Positions 17,366-25,828 of a stretch of 64,000 bases of DNA are shown in pieces (position 1 is the first letter of the stretch; every line of letters begins with the position of its first letter). The stretch is from JBBQNY01 sp038255255 (lineage in GTDB: Bacteria; Pseudomonadota; Gammaproteobacteria; Xanthomonadales; Ahniellaceae): contig JBBSLL010000003.1 in assembly GCA_038255255.1 (NCBI GenBank), positions 99,499-163,498 on the forward strand, given 5' to 3'. The notes below the pieces were generated by a model that saw only the letters and a list, made by a program, of their open reading frames with translations, had not been told where the DNA came from and searched no databases. Position numbers and translations under genes: made by a program.

Positions 17366-18361
17366 TCAGTGCGGCGCAGGCACCGCCCGCAACAACGCCT
17401 CGACGACGTCGTCGGGCGTCTTGCGCTCTGCCTCCGCCGTAAAGCTCAACAGCAATCGGTGCCGGAGGACCGGCGCCGCAAGTGCGCGCACGTCGTCACG
17501 CGTCGCCGCGAAACGTCCCTGCAGCAACGCACGAGCCTTGGCAGCGAGCACCCAGGCCTGGCCCGCGCGCGGACCCGCGCCCCATTTGACCCATTGCCCG
17601 ATCGCCGGGTCCGCGCCCGCGTGGGGACGACTTGCGCGTACCAGTTGCGTAATCCAACCGAGCAGGTCGTCGCTCAGGTGCACCTCGCGCGTCAGGCGTT
17701 GCAGCTCGATGACTTCGGCTGCGTGCATCACCTGGGGAATGTCGTAGGTGTGGGTGCCGGTGGTCTGCGAAAGGATCGCGCGCTCGTCGGCCTCGTCGGG
17801 ATATCCGACGCGGACGTTGAGCAGGAAGCGGTCGAGCTGCGCTTCCGGCAGCGGATACGTACCAGCCTGTTCGATCGGGTTCTGGGTCGCCAGCACGAAG
17901 AACGGTTCAGGCAGCGCGTGCGTGATGCCCGCGTAGCTCACCGTGTGCTCCTGCATCGCCTCGAGCAGCGCAGCCTGCGTTTTTGGCGGCGTGCGATTGA
18001 GTTCGTCAGCCAGCAGCAGATTGGTGAAGACGGGACCGCGCTGGAACTTGAATTGGCGCCGACCGGTGCCGTGCTCTTCCTCCAGTATCTCCGTGCCGAG
18101 GATGTCGCTCGGCATGAGGTCCGGCGTGAACTGCACGCGCCGGAAATCCAGAGCCAGCGCCTGGCCCAGCGTGCGCACCAGCAGGGTTTTGCCGAGCCCG
18201 GGGACACCCTCGATCAGGCAGTGGCCGCCCGCCAGCAACGCCACGAGCAGCTGTTCCACCACCTCATGCTGGCCGACGATGGCCCGCGCGATCGCGGCGC
18301 GCAGATCGTCGAGCTTCGAGAGCTTCGCCTTTACTTCGGCTTCCGTCAGCGTTGATTGCAT
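17366..18361 (-). CDS. MoxR family AAA+ ATPase
   Basis: A 331-residue AAA+ ATPase: Walker A GVPGLGKT (52-59), Walker B LLLADELNRTPPKTQAALLE, sensor 1 in LATQNPIEQAGTYPLPEAQLDR, and a C-terminal lid domain. MoxR ATPases act as chaperones that remodel or insert metal cofactors into vWA-domain partners; the DUF58 gene next door is the likely partner. The ATG at 18361 is preferred over the GTG three bases upstream because of the spacing to GGAGAGG. It lies 58 bases after the DUF4159 stop in the same operon. Confidence 0.93.
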   Translation of the reverse strand: MQSTLTEAEVKAKLSKLDDLRAAIARAIVGQHEVVEQLLVALLAGGHCLIEGVPGLGKTLLVRTLGQALALDFRRVQFTPDLMPSDILGTEILEEEHGTGRRQFKFQRGPVFTNLLLADELNRTPPKTQAALLEAMQEHTVSYAGITHALPEPFFVLATQNPIEQAGTYPLPEAQLDRFLLNVRVGYPDEADERAILSQTTGTHTYDIPQVMHAAEVIELQRLTREVHLSDDLLGWITQLVRASRPHAGADPAIGQWVKWGAGPRAGQAWVLAAKARALLQGRFAATRDDVRALAAPVLRHRLLLSFTAEAERKTPDDVVEALLRAVPAPH

Positions 18362-18419
18362 CACCTCTCCCTCGAATCCCGAATCCGGCTGTTGTACGGG
18401 CGACGCCAGTCGCGTGAGA

Positions 18420-19148
18420 TCAGGACGTGAGGGCGTACATCACGATGTTGACCGCGAAGCGCGTGTTGTCCTCCGCGAGGAAACGCTTGTTGCGCCAATC
18501 GTAATCCCACTCGCAACCGTAATCCTTGTTGCTGTAGAGCACACCCAGCCGGCCATCGATCTCGATTCCACGCAGATAGTCGTGGACGAGGTCGTCACCC
18601 CATCCATTCAGTTCGAAGCTCGTAGCAGGCGGACCGTCGAACTCGAAAAAACTACGGTAGATCGCATGGTTCTTCGGCAGCCGCCCCATCGCGTCGGCGC
18701 CGAACATGTCGGCCATCTGGCGCTCGAACGAACGAGCAAACAAGCCATCGATGTCGTGATTGCAGTCGTCCACGAACACGAAGCCGCCGTTGCGCACGTA
18801 GCGCTCGAAATTGCGCTTTTCGACAGGATTGAACTCGACGAGCTTGTGGCCGGCGAGGTAGCAGAAGGCAGCCGTGAGCGGCTTCGAGTCCCCGAGTGCG
18901 ACCACGCGTTCCTGCGGGTCCACCCTGAGCGTGGTGTAGTCGATCAGCGAAGTGATGACATTCGCAGGCGTGCGCTGGTCGACGTCCCAGTCGCCGGATT
19001 CGTACATCAGGCGCGTGAACGTGAAATCGTAATCCGACGGGACTGGATCCGCGGAAAAGGCCATGCCCGGCCAAGTCGCGGCCCCCGCCAAAGCCGCCGC
19101 AACGAGCTGCAGCGCCTTGCGGCGCTGCGGGTCGGGACTAGACCGCAT
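18420..19148 (-). CDS. DUF4159 domain protein, exported
   Basis: A 242-residue protein. The N-terminus PDPQRRKALQLVAAALAG has a twin arginine before a mildly hydrophobic stretch, followed by AFSA, so export by Tat or Sec is likely. The mature part is the DUF4159 fold: FTFTRLMYESGDWDVD, PANVITSLIDYT, then GGFVFVDDCNHDIDGLF and NGWGDDLVHDYLRG. DUF4159 proteins are frequent companions of MoxR/DUF58/BatA genes. The gene overlaps the 3' end of the TldE-like gene by 11 bases, which indicates coupled translation. Biochemical function is unknown. Confidence 0.88.
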   Translation of the reverse strand: MRSSPDPQRRKALQLVAAALAGAATWPGMAFSADPVPSDYDFTFTRLMYESGDWDVDQRTPANVITSLIDYTTLRVDPQERVVALGDSKPLTAAFCYLAGHKLVEFNPVEKRNFERYVRNGGFVFVDDCNHDIDGLFARSFERQMADMFGADAMGRLPKNHAIYRSFFEFDGPPATSFELNGWGDDLVHDYLRGIEIDGRLGVLYSNKDYGCEWDYDWRNKRFLAEDNTRFAVNIVMYALTS

Positions 19149-20472
19149 CCGAAAGCGAAGTGAAGGTGAAGTCGCGGAGCTTCATCGGCGGGATCATCAT
19201 GAGGAGCGGCGACTCATCGCCGGACAGCCGCACGGGCTTGCCGAGTTCCTCGACGTTGTTGAGCATGATCACCGGCGACTCGTTGAAGCGGAAATTCTTG
19301 ATCGGGTACTTGATCTCGCCGTCCTCGATGTAGAACGTGCCGTCGCGCGTGAGCCCGGTCAACAACATGGTCTGCGGGTCGACCAGGCGGATGTACCAGG
19401 TGCGCGAAACCAGAACGCCTCTCGCCGTGGACGCCACCAGCTCGGCAGTCGACTTGGTGCCGCCCGTCATCACCAGGTTTCCCGGCACGCCAAGCGCGTC
19501 CTTTTCCTTGAGCTTGGCCCAGTAGCGCGAATAGCGAAGCTGCTCGACCTTGCCGCCCTTGATGATGTCGACGCGGTCGCGCGGCAGGCCTTCGCCATCC
19601 CACGGAACCACTGCCAGCCCGGGATGCGACGGATCGGAGAACATGTTGACGCGCGAATCGAACACTTTTTCGCCGATCTTGTTGCCGCCGCCTTTCTTCG
19701 TCAGGAAGCTGCGGCCCTCGTCGGCCTGGCGTGCGTCGAAGCCGAACATCATGAAGGAGATCAATCCGGCCGCGGCAGCGGGTTCGAGGATCACGGTGTA
19801 CTTGCCGGGCTCAAGCGCCTTGGCGCCGGCCGAACCCTTCGCCTTGGCGATACCGGTCCGTATCGCCTCGCTCGCGTCGAATTTCGAAACTGCATCCTCG
19901 TTGCGTCCTACCCAGCCCGAACCGCTGCCGTCTTCGGTGCGCACGGTGCAGGTGTAATCGAGCGTGGTCGCGCGCTGGTAAGCGAAGTTGCCGTTGCTGT
20001 TGGCGAGCGCGGTGAAGCCGACGCTGTCGTTCAGGAAGCCGGCCGCGATGAGCTTTTCGGCCTTGCAGGGATCGATCGAATCCTTGGCGACCTCGGCCCG
20101 GTATTCGGGCGTGATCGCGGCGATGCTGTCGTCGAATGTTTTCGACGACTCGTAGTCTTGCTTCGGCAGCGCCGGCATGAACTCCGGATTCTCCGGTGCG
20201 AGCTTCGCGAGTTCCTCGGCACGCCTCACGACCCGTTCGAGCGATGCGTCGTCGAACTGGTTGATCGTGGCGGTGCCGACGCGCTTGCCGTAGGCCACCT
20301 GCACGCTGAGCGACACATTGCTCACCACGCCGCTGGTCGACACGTTGTTCAACGCGAAGCGGACGTTGCCCTCTGTCGAACCCGCCAGTGTCGCGGTGCA
20401 CTCGTCTGCTTTCGACAGCGCGACAACCTTTTCGAGAATCGCGCGCGCCTGTTCTTCGGTGTACATGATCAT
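19138..20472 (-). CDS. TldE/PmbA-like metalloprotease-family subunit
   Basis: A 444-residue protein of the TldD/PmbA superfamily. The HExxxH zinc motif is absent, as in TldE/PmbA, which form a heterodimer with the zinc-bearing TldD. Characteristic stretches include LEPAAAAGLISFMM, NMFSDPSHPGLAVVPWDGEG and NLVMTGGTKSTAEL. I chose ATG 20472 because GGAG lies eight bases upstream; another in-frame ATG is at 20466. The in-frame extension to 20817 runs antisense inside the preceding gene and is not real. No signal peptide is visible, in contrast to its TldD-like partner just upstream. Confidence 0.88.
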   Translation of the reverse strand: MIMYTEEQARAILEKVVALSKADECTATLAGSTEGNVRFALNNVSTSGVVSNVSLSVQVAYGKRVGTATINQFDDASLERVVRRAEELAKLAPENPEFMPALPKQDYESSKTFDDSIAAITPEYRAEVAKDSIDPCKAEKLIAAGFLNDSVGFTALANSNGNFAYQRATTLDYTCTVRTEDGSGSGWVGRNEDAVSKFDASEAIRTGIAKAKGSAGAKALEPGKYTVILEPAAAAGLISFMMFGFDARQADEGRSFLTKKGGGNKIGEKVFDSRVNMFSDPSHPGLAVVPWDGEGLPRDRVDIIKGGKVEQLRYSRYWAKLKEKDALGVPGNLVMTGGTKSTAELVASTARGVLVSRTWYIRLVDPQTMLLTGLTRDGTFYIEDGEIKYPIKNFRFNESPVIMLNNVEELGKPVRLSGDESPLLMMIPPMKLRDFTFTSLSDAV

Positions 20473-20500
20473 TCGGGAATCTCCAGACGGTACTGCGCGC

Positions 20501-22135
20501 TCAGCCCAGGCTGCGGGCGGTATTGATGACGTTGACGCCGTTGAAGCGCGTCGTGCTCGAACCATGCGAGACCGCCGACGACTGGCTCGGCTGGCCCTTG
20601 CCGTCGAAGAACGAACCGTTGAGCCGGTAGTCGCTCTCGTCGCAGACTGCCACGCAGGAATTCCAGAATTCCGGCGTGCGGATCTGGTACGCCACGTCCT
20701 CGAGCATGCGCGTGATCTTGCCGTTCTTGATTTCGTAGAACAGCTGGCCGCCGAACTGCGCGTTGTAGCGTTGCTGATCGATCGAGAACGAGCCATCGCC
20801 GACGATGTAGATGCCATTCTCGACGTCCTTGATCATGGCTTCCGCGTCGAGCGGCTTGTTGCCAGGCGCGAGCGAGACGTTGGCCATGCGCTGGAACTGC
20901 ACGCTGGACCATGAGTCCGCATAGCAGCATCCATGCGATGCGTCCTCGCCCAGGATATGGACCTGGTCGCGGGTCGCCTGGTAATTCACGAGCGTGCCGT
21001 CCTTGACGAGGTCCCAGCGACGGGTCTTGACGCCCTCGTCGTCGTAGCCGACCGCGCCCAGGCTCCCCGGCTGCGTCTTGTCGGCGAACAGCGTGACCTT
21101 ATCGCTGCCGTACTGGAATTTTTCCTTGCGCTTGTCGAGCGTCGCGAAACTGGTGCCGGCGTAATTCGCCTCGTATCCGAGCACGCGATCGAGTTCGAGC
21201 GGGTGTCCGACCGATTCGTGGATCGTGAGCCACAGGTGCGAGGGGTCGAGCACGAGGTCGTACTTGCCGGGCTTGACCGACGGCGCGGTCAGCTTCTCGC
21301 GTGCCTGCCGGGCCGCGGCGATGGCGTCCTCGCGCAGGTCGTAGGTCTTGCCATAGCCGATCACCCCACCCGGCAGCTTCACCTTGTCGCCCGCGGCGCC
21401 GTCGAGGTATTCGTAGCCCATTCCCGCCGGCGCCGAGATGCCATCGCGCGTGCGGAACTTCCCGCTTTTCTTGTCGATGGCGGTTGCGGACGTCGGTACC
21501 CAGATGCGGTGCACGTCCTGGTCGATGTAGGAACCATCGGTCGAAGCGAAGTATTTCTGCTCGTTGACCAGGAACATGAGCGTGTTGACGTAGTCCGCGC
21601 CCGCCTTCATGGCCGCCGCGTTGACATCCAGCAGCAACTCGACCTTTTCCTTGATCGGAACCAGCATTGCGTTCTTGCGGATCGGAGTGGCCCACGCAAC
21701 CTCGCCGACGCCGGGCGTCTTGGCGAGTTGGACGGGCGCGGTCTGGTTCTTCGAGTTCGCCTTTGCAATGGCCGCCGCCTGGCGCGCGGCACCGGCGACA
21801 CCCTTGTCGGTAAGGTCACTCGTGGCTGAAAAGCCCCACGTTCCGTTGACGAGTACACGCACGCCAACGCCGGTCGATTCGGTGTTGACCACGTTCTGGA
21901 CCTTGTCCTCGCGCGTGATCACGAACTGCTGCAGGTAGCGCCCGATGCGCACGTCGCAGTAGCTGGCGCCCGCATCGTTGGCCGCTGCCAGCGCGGTGTC
22001 GGCGAGCGCCTTCTTCATCGCGACGTCGAGCCTGGTGCCGAGCACTTCGGCAGGGACCGACTGGGCGAATGCGCGGGGGACAGCGAGTCCGCCAAGCCCC
22101 ATGCCGGTGAGAATCATGAAATCGCGTCTATGCAC
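20501..22135 (-). CDS. TldD-like zinc metallopeptidase with Tat signal peptide
   Basis: A 544-residue protein. Translation most likely starts at GTG 22135, with GGAG seven bases upstream. The N-terminus then reads VHRRDFMILTGMGLGGLA, a twin-arginine signal followed by ARAFA-type cleavage near residue 24. The zinc motif HESVGH (His306, Glu307, His311) and the DASHGC segment fit TldD. E. coli TldD works in the cytoplasm with TldE on peptides such as microcin B17; export would be different. The TldE-like gene follows after 28 bases. An ATG-initiated frame from 22261 is possible but lacks family sequence before the signal peptide. Confidence 0.88.
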   Translation of the reverse strand: MHRRDFMILTGMGLGGLAVPRAFAQSVPAEVLGTRLDVAMKKALADTALAAANDAGASYCDVRIGRYLQQFVITREDKVQNVVNTESTGVGVRVLVNGTWGFSATSDLTDKGVAGAARQAAAIAKANSKNQTAPVQLAKTPGVGEVAWATPIRKNAMLVPIKEKVELLLDVNAAAMKAGADYVNTLMFLVNEQKYFASTDGSYIDQDVHRIWVPTSATAIDKKSGKFRTRDGISAPAGMGYEYLDGAAGDKVKLPGGVIGYGKTYDLREDAIAAARQAREKLTAPSVKPGKYDLVLDPSHLWLTIHESVGHPLELDRVLGYEANYAGTSFATLDKRKEKFQYGSDKVTLFADKTQPGSLGAVGYDDEGVKTRRWDLVKDGTLVNYQATRDQVHILGEDASHGCCYADSWSSVQFQRMANVSLAPGNKPLDAEAMIKDVENGIYIVGDGSFSIDQQRYNAQFGGQLFYEIKNGKITRMLEDVAYQIRTPEFWNSCVAVCDESDYRLNGSFFDGKGQPSQSSAVSHGSSTTRFNGVNVINTARSLG

Positions 22136-22277
22136 GGCGGAACTCCGACGGTGCGGCCCTTGCGGGCACGGAAGAATCAGGATCCTGCGCGCCGGGTAAT
22201 GGCGGCGCAGCGAAGTGATGCTGAAGCGTTGGCGGCTGGTCCGGCAAGTGACGAATGGCATGGGTCACGCGAGCAGC

Positions 22278-22877
22278 CTATTTTCGCGAGACATGCGGGC
22301 TGTCGCGCACGTACCAGCGCCAGGGCTCCGAAGCGGCCCGGCGAATACCGACACGCGTGGTGACAATTGGATTCGCGGGGGGAGCCTGCCCATCATCCAC
22401 GATCGTGCAACCCCCGGCACCCGTGACCAGATCGATGCCGTCCTGCGCACGCGCGATTCCAAGCGCCTGGCACAGCCGCGCGGGACCGCGGCAAAGATCG
22501 CGGTCCGCCCGACACAGCGGCCGCGCCGCGCGCATCGCCTCGATGCCGGTCAGGGGTTCGAGTGCGCGGAGCAACACGGCGACGCCCTCGCCTTCCTCGC
22601 CGCAGACCGGGTTGCAGCACCAGTGCATGCCATACGTGAAGTACACATAGAGCAGCCCGGGTAAGCCGAACATGGTTTCGTTGCGCGCGGTCTTGCCGCG
22701 GTACGCATGCGCAGCTGCGTCGATGGCGCCGCAGTAGGCTTCGGTCTCGACGATCCGGCCGCTGCGGCCATCACCTGCGACCAGGACCTTGCCCAGCAGT
22801 GCGGGCGCGACGAGGCGTGGATCGCGACGGTAGAACTCGCGCGACAACACCTTTGGACGCTTTCGATTGGACGACAA
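22278..22877 (-). CDS. DNA-3-methyladenine glycosylase (AAG/MPG family)
   Basis: A 199-residue base-excision repair enzyme that removes alkylated purines. Family landmarks: LAPALLGKVLV-type opening (VAPALLGKVLVAGD), GRIVETEAYCGAIDAAAHAYRGKTARNETMFGLPGLLYVYFTYGMHWCCNPV with the catalytic Glu in VETEAY, and a C-terminal TTRVGIRRA block. The length is normal for the bacterial MPG family. The start is TTG at 22877, with AGGG eight bases upstream; a GTG at 22850 is an alternative. It is monocistronic between the TldD operon and the divergent iron locus. Confidence 0.92.
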   Translation of the reverse strand: MSSNRKRPKVLSREFYRRDPRLVAPALLGKVLVAGDGRSGRIVETEAYCGAIDAAAHAYRGKTARNETMFGLPGLLYVYFTYGMHWCCNPVCGEEGEGVAVLLRALEPLTGIEAMRAARPLCRADRDLCRGPARLCQALGIARAQDGIDLVTGAGGCTIVDDGQAPPANPIVTTRVGIRRAASEPWRWYVRDSPHVSRK

Positions 22878-22967
22878 AGGCCTGTCCCTGTGGCTCGCAC
22901 GACGCTACTGCACTGTATCTCCCACTTCTGACCGGGCGTTACGCCACTCTCCACAATCCTCCACCGA

Positions 22968-22997
22968 TTGACTCTCAAATGAGAATGATTATCATGT
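22968..22997 (+). promoter_or_regulatory. Sigma70-type promoter with Fur box in the spacer
   Basis: TTGACT (22968-22973) and TATCAT (22990-22995) are separated by 16 bases. The spacer and -10 contain TGAGAATGATTATCA, which matches the Fur 7-1-7 consensus at all but one position. This is the classic layout for iron repression of the binding-protein gene downstream. Confidence 0.85.
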
Positions 22998-23003
22998 AGA
23001 ACT

Positions 23004-23021
23004 GATTTCCAGCAGGAAATC
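23004..23021. promoter_or_regulatory. Perfect 7-bp inverted repeat in the 5' leader of the iron locus
   Basis: GATTTCC and GGAAATC face each other across AGCA, between the Fur-controlled promoter and the start codon. It could be an operator or an RNA hairpin in the leader; no regulator is implied by the sequence alone. Confidence 0.4.
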
Positions 23022-23064
23022 ACACCGCCAATTCCGGCCAAGCTTGCCATTCGGAAAACCTCCT

Positions 23065-24120
23065 ATGTCGCGTGCCTCTCCCGGTGGCCCCCTTGCAGGC
23101 GGCACGCGACGACTGGCGTGGGTCGCTCTTCTTGCCCTGGGCAGTACAGCCGCCGCCGGCGCGGCAGAAGTCAACCTCTATACGACGCGCGAGCCAGGAT
23201 TGATCCAGCCGCTGCTGGACGAGTTCGAGAAGCGATCCGGCATCGAAGTCAACACGATCTTCATGGCCGAGGGACTGCTCGAGCGCGTGCGCGCCGAAGG
23301 CACCCGTTCGCCGGCCGACGTGTTGATGACGGTCGATTCCGGCAACCTGCTCGATCTGGTGCGCGCCGGCGTGACGCAGGGCGTGCGCAGTGACGCGCTC
23401 GCGAAAGCGATTCCCGCTCACCTGCGCGGAGGCACCGGACATTGGTACGCGCTGTCCTTGCGCGATCGCGTCCTGTACGGCGCGAAGTCCCTGGATCTGG
23501 CCGGTTTTGCGTATGAGGATCTGGCAAAGCCCGAGTGGAAGGGGCGCGTGTGCATCCGCTCGGGACAGCATCCCTACAACACCAGCCTCATCGCGGCGAT
23601 GATCGCGCACTCAGGGGCGGAAAAAACGGAAGCCTGGCTGCGCGGTGTAAAGGCCAATCTCGCACGCAAACCCGCGGGGGGCGACCGTGACGTGGCGCGC
23701 GATATTCTCGGCGGCATCTGCGACATCGGCATCGCCAACGCCTACTACGTCGGGCGCATGAAAAACGCAGCGCCCGGAGAAGCGGAACGCGCCTGGGGCG
23801 AGGCGATCCAGGTTGTCCGCCCGGTGTTCGCGAGCGCAGCAAGAGGCGGCACGCATGTCAACGTCAGTGGCGCGGCCGTGGCGCGGCACGCACCGAACCG
23901 TGGCAACGCCGTCAAGCTGCTCGAGTACCTGGTGACCGACGATGCCCAGAGTCGCTACGCGCGTGCAAACTACGAGTATCCGGTTAAGCGCGGCGTCGCC
24001 CTGGATCCCATCGTCGCGAGTTTTGGAACGCTCAAGGTCGACACGCTTCCACTCTCCGAGATCGCACGTCACCGGCGGGCCGCGAGCGAACTGGTAGACA
24101 AGGTGGGATTCGACCACTGA
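23065..24120 (+). CDS. Periplasmic iron-binding protein of an Fe(III) ABC transporter (FbpA/FutA family)
   Basis: A 351-residue protein. A signal peptide (about 1-34) ends before AEVNLYTTREPGL, the normal mature start of ferric-binding proteins. The fold is that of cluster-1 solute-binding proteins, with DVLMTVDSGNL, VCIRSGQHPYN and NAVKLLEYLV. The protein should capture Fe(III) in the periplasm for the permease encoded next. The start at ATG 23065 gives a proper signal peptide. The gene is 16 bases from the permease gene and follows a strong Fur box. Confidence 0.93.
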   Translation: MSRASPGGPLAGGTRRLAWVALLALGSTAAAGAAEVNLYTTREPGLIQPLLDEFEKRSGIEVNTIFMAEGLLERVRAEGTRSPADVLMTVDSGNLLDLVRAGVTQGVRSDALAKAIPAHLRGGTGHWYALSLRDRVLYGAKSLDLAGFAYEDLAKPEWKGRVCIRSGQHPYNTSLIAAMIAHSGAEKTEAWLRGVKANLARKPAGGDRDVARDILGGICDIGIANAYYVGRMKNAAPGEAERAWGEAIQVVRPVFASAARGGTHVNVSGAAVARHAPNRGNAVKLLEYLVTDDAQSRYARANYEYPVKRGVALDPIVASFGTLKVDTLPLSEIARHRRAASELVDKVGFDH

Positions 24121-24136
24121 TGCTGGCCACCTGACG

Positions 24137-25828
24137 ATGGCTGCACGCGGCTCTAACGCCGGATGGTACGTGGCACCCGCTGGAATCGCGGCGATCATGC
24201 TGCTGGCACTCGGATCACTCGCGTGGACAGCGGCGCAGGGCAGCGAGGGACTCTGGCTGCACGTGGCGCGATACGTTTTGCCCCAAGCCGGTGCCAACAC
24301 GCTGGCGCTACTCGCAGGCGTCGCTGCAATCGTCATTACGCTCGGCACGGCCTGCGCGTGGCTCGTCAGCGCCTATGAATTTCCGGCCCGCCGTCTGCTC
24401 GCGATCGCGCTGGTGCTGCCGCTCGCAATACCGTCATACATCGTCGCCTTCGCATATCTCGATCTGCTGCACCCGCTCGGCCCGCTCCAGTCGATGCTGC
24501 GCACCGTGACGGCCACGGGTGCTCCGCAGGCGATGGGTTGGCCCGATCCGCGCACGCTGCCGGCGTTGATCGTGCTGATGGGCCTCGTGTTGTATCCGTA
24601 CGTGTACCTGACGGCGCGCGCCCTGTTCGTGTTCCAGGCGGCGAACCTTATCGACGCTGCACGCTCCCTGGGAGCGTCGAGGCGCTCGCTGTTCCTGCGC
24701 GTGGCGCTGCCGCTCGCCCGGCCCGCAATCGCAATCGGCACGGCGCTGGCGCTGCTCGAAGTACTGGGCGACATTGGCGCTTCGAAGTTCCTCGGCGTGC
24801 ACACGCTCACGGTTGCCATCTACGACACCTGGACCACGCGCAGCGATTTGCCGGGAGCTGCGCAGATTGCCTGCGCAATGCTGGTCCTGGTGCTCGCGGC
24901 GATGATGCTCGAGCGATACGGTCGCCGCCGCAAACGATTCACCACCCGGCAGGGGCCACGCAGACTCCAGCCACAACGCCTGTCGGGCGCACGCGCGGCA
25001 CTTGCGACAGCGTTCTGCGCACTGCCCGCGCTGCTGGGCTTCCTGGTTCCGACAGCTTTCCTGCTCGCCAAGGCATGGCAGCGCGTCGCGGACAGCGGTT
25101 GGTCCGCGCAGCTGCTCAATGTCGCGTGGGACACGCTGCGCCTCGCTGCCCTGACCACTCTCGTGGTCGTGGGTGCGGGGCTCCTCGTGCTCGCCGCCGT
25201 GCGTCTGGCCCAGATGCGCCGGCGCGAGCGCCTGGCGACCCTGGCGTTGCGCATCGGTACGCTGGGCTACGCACTGCCGGGCACGGTGATGGCGATCGCG
25301 TTGCTGAGTCCGATGATGTGGTTCGATACGGGCCTGGCCGCCGTATCGTCACTGTTCGCGGTGGAGCCGCGCATCTGGCTGATGGGATCCATGTCCGCAC
25401 TGGTGCTCGCGCTCGCGCTGCGCTTTCTCGCCCTTGCCGCGGGGAGCATTGAGACCGGGCTGGCGCGCATCCCGGTTTCCCTGGACGAAGCCGCCCGGGG
25501 ACTCGGCGCGCAGCCCGCCAGCATGCTGGGTCGCGTGCACCTGCCGCTGCTGCGTCCTGCGCTGGCCACCGGTGCACTGGTGGTATTCGTGGACGTCATG
25601 AAGGAGCTGCCCGTCACGCTGATGCTGCGCCCGATCGGATTCGAATCGCTGGCAACGCTTCTGTATGCCGAAGCAGCGCGTGGAACTTACGAGGACGGCG
25701 CGGTGGCGGCGTTGCTGATCGTGCTGGTCAGTCTCGTGCCCGTTGCGTTGCTGGGTCGTTACGGTTTCCGCGAGGATCGCGAGACCGCAGGTCTCGACCC
25801 GCGCATGGCTCCGGGAGTCCACGCATGA
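24137..25828 (+). CDS. Fe(III) ABC transporter permease, fused two-domain type (FbpB-like)
   Basis: A 563-residue inner-membrane protein with about twelve hydrophobic segments in two halves. Each half has the EAA-type loop of importer permeases: DAARSLGASRRSLFLRVALP near 174-193, and DEAARGLGAQPASMLGRVHLP near 450-475. One polypeptide therefore supplies both membrane domains, as in FbpB. It should move iron from the binding protein to the cytoplasm. Its last four bases (ATGA, 25825-25828) overlap the ATPase gene start, so translation is coupled. Confidence 0.92.
   Translation: MAARGSNAGWYVAPAGIAAIMLLALGSLAWTAAQGSEGLWLHVARYVLPQAGANTLALLAGVAAIVITLGTACAWLVSAYEFPARRLLAIALVLPLAIPSYIVAFAYLDLLHPLGPLQSMLRTVTATGAPQAMGWPDPRTLPALIVLMGLVLYPYVYLTARALFVFQAANLIDAARSLGASRRSLFLRVALPLARPAIAIGTALALLEVLGDIGASKFLGVHTLTVAIYDTWTTRSDLPGAAQIACAMLVLVLAAMMLERYGRRRKRFTTRQGPRRLQPQRLSGARAALATAFCALPALLGFLVPTAFLLAKAWQRVADSGWSAQLLNVAWDTLRLAALTTLVVVGAGLLVLAAVRLAQMRRRERLATLALRIGTLGYALPGTVMAIALLSPMMWFDTGLAAVSSLFAVEPRIWLMGSMSALVLALALRFLALAAGSIETGLARIPVSLDEAARGLGAQPASMLGRVHLPLLRPALATGALVVFVDVMKELPVTLMLRPIGFESLATLLYAEAARGTYEDGAVAALLIVLVSLVPVALLGRYGFREDRETAGLDPRMAPGVHA

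Noticed and set aside
20473..20817. N-terminal extension of the TldE-like frame
   Set aside because: It runs inside the 3' end of the TldD-like gene, is rich in Ser, Arg and Ala without family sequence, and a good ribosome site sits before the ATG at 20472.
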